Below, one piece after another: positions 8,590 through 17,427 of a stretch of 64,000 nucleotides of DNA. Under the pieces are notes generated by a model that saw nothing but the letters and a program-made list of their open reading frames with translations, did no database searches and had not been told where the DNA came from. The stretch is from NCEH01 sp043195135 (GTDB lineage: Bacteria; Pseudomonadota; Alphaproteobacteria; Rhizobiales; Xanthobacteraceae): NCBI RefSeq assembly GCF_043195135.1, contig NZ_JBAFWP010000016.1; one strand, written 5' to 3'. A program made the position numbers and the translations under genes. The first letter of the stretch is position 1. Every line of letters begins with the position of its first letter.

Positions 8590-9215
8590 CGCAGCATTCC
8601 CATCAGATAGACAAAGGTGAAGACGCCGATCCAGACCACGTCCAGGAAATGCCAGAACATGCTGAGGCACATGAGCCGGCGGCGGTTGGCGGGGATCAGG
8701 CCGCGTTGGCCCACCTGCACCATCAGCGTCACCAGCCAGATCAAGCCGAAGGTCACGTGCAGGCCGTGGGTGCCGACGAGGGTGAAGAAGGCGGAGAGGA
8801 AGGCGCTGCGCTGCGGGGTCGCGCCCTCGTGGATCATGTGGGAGAACTCGAACAGCTCGATGGACAGGAACGCCAGGCCGAACAGGGCCGTGACCACCAG
8901 CCACACCTGCACCTGCCCGATCCGCCCGCGCGCCATCGCCAGCATGGCGAAGCCATAGGTGATGGAGGAAAACAGCAGCATGGTGGTGTTGAGCGCGACG
9001 AGATTGAGGTCGAAGAGATCCTTCGGCCCCGGCCCCGCCGCGAAATTTCCCCCCAGCACGCCATAGGTGGCGAACAGCATCGCGAAGATGAGGCAGTCGC
9101 TCATCAGATAGATCCAGAAGCCGAGGGCCGTGCTGCCCCCGTCCGGATGGGCGTGCTCGTCGGCTTCGTAGAAGATCGGCGCGTCTGCGCCCTGCGCGGT
9201 CGTTGCGAGCGTCAT
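8586..9215 (-). CDS. cyoC: Cytochrome bo3 ubiquinol oxidase subunit III
   Basis: A 209-residue subunit III with five transmembrane segments. The family start is recognisable: ALGFWIYLMSDCLIFAMLFATY, and later ELFEFSHMIHEGATPQRSAFLSAFFTLVGTHGLHV, where the Glu and His residues are typical of heme-copper oxidase subunit III. It has no redox centre. Its ATG overlaps the cyoB stop by 4 nt, and its stop overlaps the cyoD start. Confidence 0.95.
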   Translation of the reverse strand: MTLATTAQGADAPIFYEADEHAHPDGGSTALGFWIYLMSDCLIFAMLFATYGVLGGNFAAGPGPKDLFDLNLVALNTTMLLFSSITYGFAMLAMARGRIGQVQVWLVVTALFGLAFLSIELFEFSHMIHEGATPQRSAFLSAFFTLVGTHGLHVTFGLIWLVTLMVQVGQRGLIPANRRRLMCLSMFWHFLDVVWIGVFTFVYLMGMLR

Positions 9216-11251
9216 GGCGTCACCTGCGCGGCGAGGAGGCGGGTGCGCTCGTCCTCGGTCCGGATCACGTCTTCAGCGGGAATGGAGAAGTCGCGATTAT
9301 AGTTGAAGGTGTGGGCGATGGCGATGCCCAGCAGGGCCACGAAGCTCACCGCCGCCAGCCACCAGATGTACCAGATCAGGGCAAATCCGAGCGCCACGGC
9401 ACATCCGGCGAGCAGGATCCCGGTCGGCGTGTTGCGCGGCATGTGGATCGGCTTGAACCCCTCCAGCGGGCGCTTGTAGCCGCGCTGCTTCATGTCCCAC
9501 CAGGCATCGCCGTCGTGGATCACCGGCGTGAAGGCGAAATTATAGTCCGGCGGCGGGGAGGAGGTCGCCCATTCAAGGGTGCGCCCGTTCCACGGGTCGC
9601 CCGTGGTGTCGCGCAGCTGCTCGCGCTTCAGGATGCTGACGCCGATCTGCACCAGGAAGGAGAGGATGCCCAGCAGGATCAGGAACGCGCCGAAGGCGGC
9701 GATGATGAACCAGATCTGCAGGGAGGGATCGTCGAACACCCGCAGGCGGCGGGTCACGCCCATCAGGCCCAGCACGTAGAGCGGCATGAAGGCGAAGTAG
9801 AAGCCCACCACCCAGAACCAGAACGACATCTTGCCCCAGAACGGGTCCAGCTTGAAGCCGAACGCCTTCGGCCACCAATAGGCGATGCCGGCGAACATGC
9901 CGAACACCACGCCGCCGATGATGACGTTGTGGAAATGGGCGATCAGGAACAGCGAGTTGTGCAGCACGAAGTCGGCCGGCGGCACGGCGAGCAGCACGCC
10001 CGTCATTCCGCCGATCACGAAGGTGAGCATGAAGGCCACCGTATACATCATGGGCAGCTCGAACTTGATGCGCCCCCGGTACATGGTGAACAGCCAGTTG
10101 AAGATCTTTGCGCCGGTCGGGATCGAGATGATCATGGTCGTGATTCCGAAGAAGGAATTCACGCTCGCGCCCGAGCCCATGGTGAAGAAGTGATGCAGCC
10201 ACACGAGGTAGGACAGGATCGTGATGACCACCGTCGCGTACACCATGGAGGTATAGCCGAACAGGCGCTTGCCGGAGAAGGTGGAGGCCACCTCCGAGAA
10301 CACGCCGAACGCCGGCAGGATCAGGATGTACACCTCCGGGTGCCCCCAGATCCAGATCAGGTTCACGTACAACATCGGGCTGCCGCCGAAGTCGTTGGTG
10401 AAGAAGTTCATGCCGAAATAGCGGTCCAGCGCCAGCAGCGCCAGAACGGCGGTGAGGATCGGGAAGGAGGCGACGATCAGCGCGTTGGTGCACAGCGAGG
10501 TCCAGGTGAAGATCGGCATCTTCATCAAGGTCATGCCCGGCGCGCGCATCTTCACGATCGTGCATATGAGGTTGATGCCGGACAATGTCGTGCCGACGCC
10601 CGCCACCTGTAGCGCCCAGATGTAATAATCCACGCCCACGTCCGGACTGTAGGAAATGCCGGAGAGCGGGGGATAGGCGAGCCAGCCGGTCTTGGCGAAT
10701 TCGCCGACGAACAGCGACATCATCACGAGGATCGCGCCGCCCACGGTCATCCAGAAGCTGAAATTGTTCAGGAACGGGAACGAGACGTCGCGCGCGCCGA
10801 TTTGCAAGGGCACCACATAGTTCATCAGCCCGGTCACCAGCGGCATGGCGACGAAGAAGATCATGATGACACCGTGGGCGGTGAACACCTGGTCGTAATG
10901 GTGCGCCGGCAGGTAGCCGTCCGATCCGCCGAAGGCCAGGGCCTGCTGAAGGCGCATCATGATCGCGTCGGCGAAGCCGCGCAGCAGCATGATGATGCCC
11001 AGCACCATGTACATGATGCCGATCTTCTTATGGTCCACGCTGGTGAACCATTCCCTCCAGAGATAGCCCCAGAGGCGGAAATAGGTGAGCGCGCCGAACA
11101 CCACGAGGCCGCCCAGGGCTACGGCGGCGAAGGTCGCCACCAGGATCGGCTCATGGAACGGAAAGCTTTCCAGCGTCAGCCGCCCGAAGATCGGACTCAC
11201 GGGCGTGGAGAATGCGGACACGGCGGATTGAGACACGGCGGATGCAGACAT
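9212..11251 (-). CDS. cyoB: Cytochrome bo3 ubiquinol oxidase subunit I
   Basis: A 679-residue catalytic subunit with about 15 transmembrane helices. The haem and copper ligands are visible: the low-spin haem His in VFTAHGVIMIFF, the CuB His and cross-linked Tyr with the proton-channel Glu in WGHPEVYILILPAFG, the CuB pair in LVWLHHFFTMG, and the haem pair in FLIAHFHNVIIGG. It reduces O2 to water with electrons from ubiquinol and pumps protons. An N-terminal Ser/Ala-rich tail makes it slightly longer than the roughly 660 residues of the E. coli subunit. Confidence 0.97.
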   Translation of the reverse strand: MSASAVSQSAVSAFSTPVSPIFGRLTLESFPFHEPILVATFAAVALGGLVVFGALTYFRLWGYLWREWFTSVDHKKIGIMYMVLGIIMLLRGFADAIMMRLQQALAFGGSDGYLPAHHYDQVFTAHGVIMIFFVAMPLVTGLMNYVVPLQIGARDVSFPFLNNFSFWMTVGGAILVMMSLFVGEFAKTGWLAYPPLSGISYSPDVGVDYYIWALQVAGVGTTLSGINLICTIVKMRAPGMTLMKMPIFTWTSLCTNALIVASFPILTAVLALLALDRYFGMNFFTNDFGGSPMLYVNLIWIWGHPEVYILILPAFGVFSEVASTFSGKRLFGYTSMVYATVVITILSYLVWLHHFFTMGSGASVNSFFGITTMIISIPTGAKIFNWLFTMYRGRIKFELPMMYTVAFMLTFVIGGMTGVLLAVPPADFVLHNSLFLIAHFHNVIIGGVVFGMFAGIAYWWPKAFGFKLDPFWGKMSFWFWVVGFYFAFMPLYVLGLMGVTRRLRVFDDPSLQIWFIIAAFGAFLILLGILSFLVQIGVSILKREQLRDTTGDPWNGRTLEWATSSPPPDYNFAFTPVIHDGDAWWDMKQRGYKRPLEGFKPIHMPRNTPTGILLAGCAVALGFALIWYIWWLAAVSFVALLGIAIAHTFNYNRDFSIPAEDVIRTEDERTRLLAAQVTP

Positions 11252-11262
11252 GGCGTCTCGCG

Positions 11263-12471
11263 TCAGGAGTTTGAGGGCCGGCGGGCGGCGGGCGCGAGAA
11301 GGTCCGCCGGGGCGCTGATGGGCGTGAAGGAGGGCGCGGGAAGGCCCGCTCCGAGAATGCGTGCGGGGCCGGTGCCCGCGCGGGGCGCGGACTCGCGGGG
11401 CGCGAATGCGCCGACGTCGGTGGCGGGCGCGGCGAGATCCTCCGGCGCGCAGATGCCGACCACCATCGCGGGGGCGCCGCCGAACACGGTGCCGCGCCGG
11501 GCGAACTTGTCATAAGTGAGCGGCAGCACGTTGTTGACGCCGGCCATGCCGAGCCCGCCCTTGGCATCGAGGGCCATCATGTCGCTCATGCACATCTTGC
11601 CGGGCTCGACGCACAGATTGAGGATGGCCTTGAACAGGGCCGGATCGACCTCAGCGAAGCGGGTCACGGGCACGTTCTGGCTCGGCTTTTCGAGCTCCAG
11701 ATAGGCCGCGCGCGTCAGATCGCCGCCGGCGGCCTTGGCGCTCGTCACCCAGGCGTCGAAATCGGCCGGAGATTGGCCAAGGAAGCGGAAATGCATGCCG
11801 GAGAAGCCGGCGCCGCTGTAATTGGCGGAAAAGCCGCGATAGGACCCGGCCTCGTTGATCACCGCGTGCAGCTTCGTCTGCATGCCCGGCATGGCATAAA
11901 TCTGCCCGGCCAGCGCGGGGATATAGAAGGAGTTCATCACCGAGGAAGCGGTGATGCGGAAGGAGATCGGGCGATCCACCGGCGCCGCCAGCTCGTTCAC
12001 CGTCGCGATGCCGTATTGCGGATAGATGAACAGCCACTTCCAGTCGAGCGCCACCACTTCCACCTCGAGCGCTTGCGCGTTCGCAGGCACCGGCCGGTCC
12101 TCGGCGATGCGCTCGATGGGCCGGTAGGGGTCGAGAAGATGCGTTCCCATCCAGGTGAGCGCGCCGAGGCAGATGATGATGAGCAGCGGCGCCGCCCAGA
12201 TCACCAGTTCTAGGTGCGTGGAATGATGCCATTCCGGCTCGTACCGCGCCTCGGTATTGGACTGGCGGTAGCGCCAGGCGAACAGCACGGTGAGGGCCAT
12301 CACCGGAATGATGATGACGAGCATCAGCACGGTGGAGATGATGACCAGGTCGCGCTGCTGCCAGGCCACATCGCCCGCCGGATGCAGCACGGTAAAGTTA
12401 CACCCGCTCAGGAAGGCCATGAGCGGCAGCAAGGCGAGGACGCGGAAGCGACTCAATACAGCACCTGTCAC
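11263..12471 (-). CDS. cyoA: Cytochrome bo3 ubiquinol oxidase subunit II (lipoprotein) with long C-terminal tail
   Basis: A 402-residue subunit II. A lipobox (AFLSGC) ends the signal peptide, two transmembrane helices follow, and then comes the cupredoxin-like periplasmic domain with KWLFIYPQYGIATVNEL and MNSFYIPALAGQIYAMPGM. There are no CuA ligands, as expected for a quinol oxidase. After the conserved part comes a Pro/Ala-rich tail of about 80 residues, making it much longer than the roughly 315 residues of E. coli CyoA. The start is uncertain: GTG at 12471, or TTG at 12456 giving MSRFRVLALL. It is first in the cyo-SURF1-regBA unit. Confidence 0.93.
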   Translation of the reverse strand: MTGAVLSRFRVLALLPLMAFLSGCNFTVLHPAGDVAWQQRDLVIISTVLMLVIIIPVMALTVLFAWRYRQSNTEARYEPEWHHSTHLELVIWAAPLLIIICLGALTWMGTHLLDPYRPIERIAEDRPVPANAQALEVEVVALDWKWLFIYPQYGIATVNELAAPVDRPISFRITASSVMNSFYIPALAGQIYAMPGMQTKLHAVINEAGSYRGFSANYSGAGFSGMHFRFLGQSPADFDAWVTSAKAAGGDLTRAAYLELEKPSQNVPVTRFAEVDPALFKAILNLCVEPGKMCMSDMMALDAKGGLGMAGVNNVLPLTYDKFARRGTVFGGAPAMVVGICAPEDLAAPATDVGAFAPRESAPRAGTGPARILGAGLPAPSFTPISAPADLLAPAARRPSNS

Positions 12472-12519
12472 GCACGTGGTGGGCTCGGTGCATCGCTAGC
12501 TGCGCTGCAACACGAACGA

Positions 12520-12540
12520 CATTGGACAATTTGCCCAATG
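12520..12540. promoter_or_regulatory. Inverted repeat CATTGG-N9-CCAATG between cyoA and the MFS gene
   Basis: Six-base perfect arms (12520-12525 and 12535-12540) flank an AT-rich 9-bp spacer in the 172-bp divergent gap. It lies about 50 nt upstream of cyoA and about 100 nt upstream of the MFS gene. It resembles a regulator dimer site. It does not match the FNR/FixK consensus, and the binding protein is unknown. Confidence 0.35.
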
Positions 12541-12643
12541 CCGCAACGCACACTCGCGAGGGAATAAGGAAGCCTGCGGCAGGCTGCTTCCCAGCGGGGC
12601 GGGACTGGCGTATGAAAAGCAACTTCATATTGGTGCGAAGATC

Positions 12644-13960
12644 ATGGCGAATGCGTCATCGACGATTGAACGGGACGCGAGGCAGATCAATGCCGGCCAT
12701 GGCGACGTGGACCCCGGCGAGATTGCCATCGGGGTCATCATCGGCCGAACCTCTGAGTTCTTCGATTTCTTCGTTTACGCAACGGCGGCGGTGCTGGTCT
12801 TTCCGAAGCTGGTGTTTCCCTATGTGGATGCCCTGACGGGAACCCTCTATTCCTTCGCCATTTTTGCGCTCGCGTTCATTGCGCGGCCTTTCGGCACTGC
12901 ACTCTTCATGGCCATAGACCGGGCCCACGGGCGCGGCGCGAAGCTCACCATCGCCCTGTTTCTGCTCGGCACCTCCACCGTCGCCATCGCCTTTTTGCCG
13001 GGCTATGAGCAGATCGGCTCGGCCTCCGCGTTCGTGCTCGCGGCGTGCCGCATCGGACAGGGCCTGTCCTGGGGCGGCACCTGGGATGGCCTCGCCCCGC
13101 TGCTGGCGATGAACGCCCCGCCCGAGCGGCGCGGCTGGTATGCGATGATCCCGCAATTGGGCGCGCCCCTGGGCTTGATCGTCGCCAACGGCCTGTTCGC
13201 CTTCTTCGTCGCCAATCTCTCCCCGGAGGATTTTTTCAGCTGGGGCTGGCGCTATCCCTTCTTCGTCGCCTTCGCGATCAACGTCGTGGCGCTGTTCGCC
13301 CGCCTGCGCATGGCGGTGACGCCGGAATATACCGAGCTGTTCCAGCGCGGCGAGCTTCGGCCGGCGACGGTGACGGAAACGGTGCGGGCGGAAAAGCACG
13401 GCATCATCGTGGGTGCCTTCGCCCCCCTCGCCACCTTCGCGCTGTTCCATATGGTCACGGTTTTCCCGCTCTCCTGGGTGTATCTGTTCACAAGCGAGGG
13501 GCCGGCGCGCTTCCTGGTGATCGAGATCGTCGGCGCGGTGTTCGGCATCGGCGCGATCGTCGCCTCGGGCTTCGTGGCGGACCGGGTGGGGCGCCGCAAC
13601 CTGCTCGGCGCCACGGCCGCCGCCATTGCGGTTTTCAGCGGTTTCGCGCCGCAATTGCTGAACGGCGGCGTGGTCGGCGAAACCGCGTTCATGGTGCTCG
13701 GCTTCGTGCTGCTCGGCCTGTCCTTCGGCCAGGCGTCGGGCGCGGTGGCATCCAATTTCGCGCGCAATTATCGCTATACGGCGTCGGCCTTGACCAATGA
13801 TTTCGCCTGGCTGTTCGGCGCCGGCTTCGCGCCGCTGGTGGCGCTCGCCCTGTCCAGCAGCTTCGGCCTGATCTCGGCCGGCGCCTATCTGCTCTCCGGC
13901 GCCATCTGCACGCTGCTGGCGTTGCAGTGGAACAAGAAGCTGGAACTCGGCGGCGGCTGA
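12644..13960 (+). CDS. MFS transporter, metabolite:H+ symporter (MHS) type
   Basis: A 438-residue permease with about 12 transmembrane helices. The first helix, IAIGVIIGRTSEFFDFFVYATAAVLVFPKLVFP, and the following FIARPFGTALFMAIDRAHGRG resemble the MHS/KgtP-ProP branch of the major facilitator superfamily, which imports organic acids, betaines or aromatic acids with protons. It diverges from the cyo operon and converges on the serine hydrolase gene. The substrate is not predictable from sequence alone. Confidence 0.85.
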   Translation: MANASSTIERDARQINAGHGDVDPGEIAIGVIIGRTSEFFDFFVYATAAVLVFPKLVFPYVDALTGTLYSFAIFALAFIARPFGTALFMAIDRAHGRGAKLTIALFLLGTSTVAIAFLPGYEQIGSASAFVLAACRIGQGLSWGGTWDGLAPLLAMNAPPERRGWYAMIPQLGAPLGLIVANGLFAFFVANLSPEDFFSWGWRYPFFVAFAINVVALFARLRMAVTPEYTELFQRGELRPATVTETVRAEKHGIIVGAFAPLATFALFHMVTVFPLSWVYLFTSEGPARFLVIEIVGAVFGIGAIVASGFVADRVGRRNLLGATAAAIAVFSGFAPQLLNGGVVGETAFMVLGFVLLGLSFGQASGAVASNFARNYRYTASALTNDFAWLFGAGFAPLVALALSSSFGLISAGAYLLSGAICTLLALQWNKKLELGGG

Positions 13961-13994
13961 ACCGCCTCCGCCAAGGCTTTTCGGCGGGACGCGC

Positions 13995-14975
13995 TCAGCC
14001 CCGCAGCGCGTCCGCCGCCCCCTTCAGGATCGCCGCCACAGCGTCGCGGAACGGCGGGAACACCGCCGCGACGCTGTCGTCCGGCCCGGTCCAGTTGACC
14101 GTGAAGCAGAAGGTGACGCGCGCCGCGCCCACCACCATCTGGCCCGGCAGGCAGAAGCAGTGGAAATTCCCCCAGTCGATGCTTCCGCCCTTCGCATAAG
14201 CAGCAAGGCCCGGCGGCACCACCTGGGCGATGGCGTCGGCCATGGACTGGATGCGCATGAATTCGGTAAGGCTTTCCGGCTTTGAGAAGAAAGCGCCGGT
14301 GAGCGCCGTCTGATACCATTTCACCAGTTCGTCGGCGGTGCTGACCATGGTTTCCCGATCATTGACGGGCGGGCGGGGCGTGCCGGGCATCCAGCCGGTT
14401 TCCAGCTTCTTCACGCCCTCCCAGCCGATATCCGTGCCGAACGGCGCGCCGGCGATGTAGGAGAACAGCCGGCGCGTCGAATCGGGGATGCGGGTGTTCG
14501 CAAGCCCGGCTTCGGCGATCAATGCACGCACCTTGTCGGGGCCCACTTTGGCGAGGGCGATATCGGTGGCGGTATTGTCGCTGTGGGCGATCATGGCTTC
14601 GAGGATGCTGCGCGCCTGGGTGGTTCCGGTCAGGTTGAGAAGCACAGGACTGCTGGCGGAGCGCACCTTGTCATCCACCGCCCATTGGTCGGTCTCGGAC
14701 AACAGGCCGGCTTCCGCCGCGCGCAGCGCCTGGGCGAGGATGAAGGTCTTCACTGCGCTGCCGATGAACAACGGCGCTTGGGGATCGCGAGCGTCCCGCC
14801 AGCTCTGGCCCGCTCCCTCGCAGACGATGAGGGCGCTCTTCGTGGCCGGGATCTTGTCGAATTGACTCAATCCGGCGCGCACCGCCTCCGGCGCTGAGGC
14901 CGCGAGGGCGGGCGAGGCGAGGGCCATTGGCGCGACCGCCGCGCCGGAAAGAAACAATCGACGGTTCAAGCTCAT
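13995..14975 (-). CDS. Tat-exported serine hydrolase, class A beta-lactamase-like
   Basis: A 326-residue protein. The N-terminus MSLNRRLFLSGAAVAPMALA is a twin-arginine signal, with cleavage near ALA at about 26. The serine beta-lactamase/DD-peptidase motifs are present in order: S73-A-V-K76 (SxxK), S132-D-N134 (SDN) and K262-G-G264 (KTG-like). The Glu166 motif of true class A enzymes is not obvious, so a peptidase or esterase role is as likely as beta-lactam hydrolysis. It lies 77 nt downstream of the aldoxime dehydratase gene on the same strand and may share its transcript. Confidence 0.82.
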   Translation of the reverse strand: MSLNRRLFLSGAAVAPMALASPALAASAPEAVRAGLSQFDKIPATKSALIVCEGAGQSWRDARDPQAPLFIGSAVKTFILAQALRAAEAGLLSETDQWAVDDKVRSASSPVLLNLTGTTQARSILEAMIAHSDNTATDIALAKVGPDKVRALIAEAGLANTRIPDSTRRLFSYIAGAPFGTDIGWEGVKKLETGWMPGTPRPPVNDRETMVSTADELVKWYQTALTGAFFSKPESLTEFMRIQSMADAIAQVVPPGLAAYAKGGSIDWGNFHCFCLPGQMVVGAARVTFCFTVNWTGPDDSVAAVFPPFRDAVAAILKGAADALRG

Positions 14976-15052
14976 GACGCACCCTCCGTAGGGAATGCAC
15001 GCTACAGGAACCGTGCGACCGCCCCAATACGCCCGCCACGCGCGGCGCGCCC

Positions 15053-16120
15053 TCAGAGGCCGGCGGGGCCGAGGTCCACGGCCTCGAAATAAGGCAGGAG
15101 GCCGGTGGAGGGATGGCAGTTCACATATTCCATGTGCGCCCCTTCCAGCAGCGCGAACACCTCGTGCCAGGTGACCACCTCCCGCTTCTCCTTGTAGAGG
15201 CGGTTCATCGCGATGGCGTGGCGATAGATGTCGAGATGGGTCTCGTGGGATTTCGCCCAGCGCTCCAGATGCTCCAGCGAGATGAAATAACCGTGCACCG
15301 AGGTTTCCTTGCGCGGCGCCCCCTCCGGGTCGAGATTGGCCATCACCCGCAGGGACAAGGTGCCGGTCTCGACCGGATTGTCCGTGAGATAACCCATGCC
15401 GCGCATCAGCTTGGGCTGGAGATTGTCGTGATAATCCGCGGTCTGCTCGTTGCCGGCGCCTTCCCAATATTGGCCGGAGCGGATCGCGATCATGTTGTGG
15501 GAGGAGGTCACCCGCAGCCGCCGCCCGAGGCTCGCCGGCGTGCAGCGGGCCGGCATGTCCTCGCCATAAGGGCTTTCCAGCGTGTCGATGGCGGACACCG
15601 GCATGCGGTCGCGCGCGGCGCCGAAATAGCCGTTCATGGTGATGGGCTGGAGCGTCGCGCCCGGCGTGCGGGCAAGGCCGATGGGATAGTTCGGCGCCGA
15701 ATAGATGGTCTCGTGCCGGTCGTAGGGCACGCGGATGGTCTCGCGCCACAGGCCGCGCGATCCATGAAGCCGGGCGGGATCGCGGAACCAGGCCATGAAG
15801 GGCGCGGTCGTGCTCCAGCGCGCATGGGCCGTCGCGTCCAGCCAATAGGCGACCAGGATGGCGTTCACAGCGCCGGTCTCGTCGGTGGTGCGCATGATCT
15901 CGTGGGCGCAGGGGCCGTCCACGTCGAAGGAGGCGGTGAGGCGGGCGAAGAAGTCCGCCTGCTCGGCCCAGCTGAGCCCCTCGCCCTGGAGCGCGAAATA
16001 ATCGCTGACCAGCAGCCCGACGGGTTCGCTCCAGCGCAGGGAGAAGCGCGGCGCCGCCGGTTCGTGGCCGGGCGGGCGGCGCTCCGGGACGATGCGCGGA
16101 TAGGTGATGTGGAAAACCAT
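15053..16120 (-). CDS. oxd: Haem-containing aldoxime dehydratase (phenylacetaldoxime dehydratase family)
   Basis: A 355-residue protein, close to the usual length of about 350. It converts an aldoxime (R-CH=NOH) to a nitrile plus water using ferrous haem b bound directly by the substrate nitrogen. The family signatures are ERWAKSHETHLDIYRHAI (candidate proximal haem His at 292 or 295), TWHEVFALLEGAHMEYVNC (candidate catalytic His319), CHPSTGLLPYF near the C-terminus, and RSGQYWEG (Ser215). No signal peptide, so it is cytoplasmic. The ATG at 16120 aligns with family starts. It follows the binding-protein gene at 16213 on the same strand, and a nitrilase that would use its product lies at 22575. 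Confidence 0.93.
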   Translation of the reverse strand: MVFHITYPRIVPERRPPGHEPAAPRFSLRWSEPVGLLVSDYFALQGEGLSWAEQADFFARLTASFDVDGPCAHEIMRTTDETGAVNAILVAYWLDATAHARWSTTAPFMAWFRDPARLHGSRGLWRETIRVPYDRHETIYSAPNYPIGLARTPGATLQPITMNGYFGAARDRMPVSAIDTLESPYGEDMPARCTPASLGRRLRVTSSHNMIAIRSGQYWEGAGNEQTADYHDNLQPKLMRGMGYLTDNPVETGTLSLRVMANLDPEGAPRKETSVHGYFISLEHLERWAKSHETHLDIYRHAIAMNRLYKEKREVVTWHEVFALLEGAHMEYVNCHPSTGLLPYFEAVDLGPAGL

Positions 16121-16212
16121 GGCGGGCTCGCGGGACGGGGACGGGTGCGGGCAGAGAGAGACGGCCGCGTCGCCCGGATGCGTCGCGGCCGCTGGGTATC
16201 GAGGGCAGGGTA

Positions 16213-17427
16213 TCAGTTGAGGGTCTTGCCGTTCCAGCGGGCGGCGGCCTTGGCGGTCTCGAAGGGATAGACCGTCGCGAGGTCGGCGCCGCGCCATTCC
16301 ACGAAGATCGGATAGGCGGTGCTGGAGAGGCCGGTGGCATCGAAGGCGGTGCAGCCGCCCGGAATGCCCTTCGCAAAGCCTTCGCCGCATAGTTTCAGCG
16401 CGGCGATGGCATCGCGGATCTTGTCGGGATCGCGGGACTGGGCGGTGTCGATGGCCTTGGCCATGTGTTCGAGGGCGGCGCCATACATGATGACCTCGTG
16501 GGTCATGAAGGTCCCGTACTTTTCCTTGTATTTGGCGGCGAGCGCGGGGGCGAGGTCGTAATTGGCCGGGGCGATGGAGAAGACCCCGTCGGCATATTCG
16601 CCGAGCCCCTTGGCGAAATCGGGAATGATGTATCCGGCCGCGCCGCCGACGATGGGCATCTCGATCTTCTGCTGGCGCATGGCGCGGATGATCTGGAGCG
16701 CGTCGTTGAAATAGGAGACGGGGAAGACGATGTCCGCCCCGGACGCGCGCAGCTTGTTGATCAGCGGCGCCACATCCGTGATGCCGAGGGGGTAGGCCTC
16801 GTCCACCACCAGGGGAATGCCGGCCTTGTTCGCCGCTTCCCGCAGGCCCTTGGCCTGGGCGGTGCCATAGGCGGTGTCCTCATAGAAGATGGCGACCTTG
16901 GTGATGGGAACGCCCGCTTTCTTCGCCAGCGCCGCCGCATAGTCGAATTGCGCCTGGCCATAGGTGGTCGCCTTGGCAGAGACCTGGAAGATGTATTTGT
17001 AGCCGCGCGAGGTGATCTGATCGGCGAAGGAATGGGTGATCATGGGGATGCCGGCGCGCTCCGTGACCTCGGACGCGGCGAGCGTCACCGAGGAGACGAA
17101 CGCCCCGAGCATGCCCACCACCTTGTCCTGGCTGAGCAGGCGCTGGGTGGCGGCGGCGGCCGTGGCCGGGCTCGGCACGTCGGCATAGACCAATTCGATC
17201 TTCGCGCCGCCCAGCCCCTTGAGGCCGCCGGACGCATTGATGGCCGCCGCCGCCATCTCGATGCCGTTGCGGCTGTTGACGCCGAACTGGGCGTTCGGAC
17301 CGCTGAGCGGCAGGACGACGCCGATCTTCACGGTCTCCTGTGCGGCGGCGGGGGTGAGAAAGGCCAGGGAGGCGCCGACGGCGATCGCTGCCGCCCGGCT
17401 CCCGCTCCAGATGTCGCGCATGTGCAT
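16213..17427 (-). CDS. Liv-type ABC substrate-binding protein (paralogue A), next to oxd
   Basis: A 404-residue periplasmic protein of the Leu/Ile/Val-amide-urea binding family (Peripla_BP_6). Signal peptide to about residue 30 (LAFLTPAAAQ-ET). The mature part begins VKIGVVLPLSGPNAQFG, with the usual VGMLGAFVSSVTLAASEV and KVAIFYEDTAYGTAQAKGL blocks. It is closely similar along its whole length to the divergent protein at 17893, so the two arose by duplication. ATGs at 17427 and 17421 are both possible; the first is given. It probably heads an operon with oxd and the serine hydrolase and feeds the single LivHMGF set at 19189-22544. Confidence 0.88.
   Translation of the reverse strand: MHMRDIWSGSRAAAIAVGASLAFLTPAAAQETVKIGVVLPLSGPNAQFGVNSRNGIEMAAAAINASGGLKGLGGAKIELVYADVPSPATAAAATQRLLSQDKVVGMLGAFVSSVTLAASEVTERAGIPMITHSFADQITSRGYKYIFQVSAKATTYGQAQFDYAAALAKKAGVPITKVAIFYEDTAYGTAQAKGLREAANKAGIPLVVDEAYPLGITDVAPLINKLRASGADIVFPVSYFNDALQIIRAMRQQKIEMPIVGGAAGYIIPDFAKGLGEYADGVFSIAPANYDLAPALAAKYKEKYGTFMTHEVIMYGAALEHMAKAIDTAQSRDPDKIRDAIAALKLCGEGFAKGIPGGCTAFDATGLSSTAYPIFVEWRGADLATVYPFETAKAAARWNGKTLN

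Noticed and set aside
8191..8904. Long version of cyoD (237 codons)
   Set aside because: The extra 105 codons lie inside cyoC; the ATG at 8589 with the ATGA overlap is the proper start.
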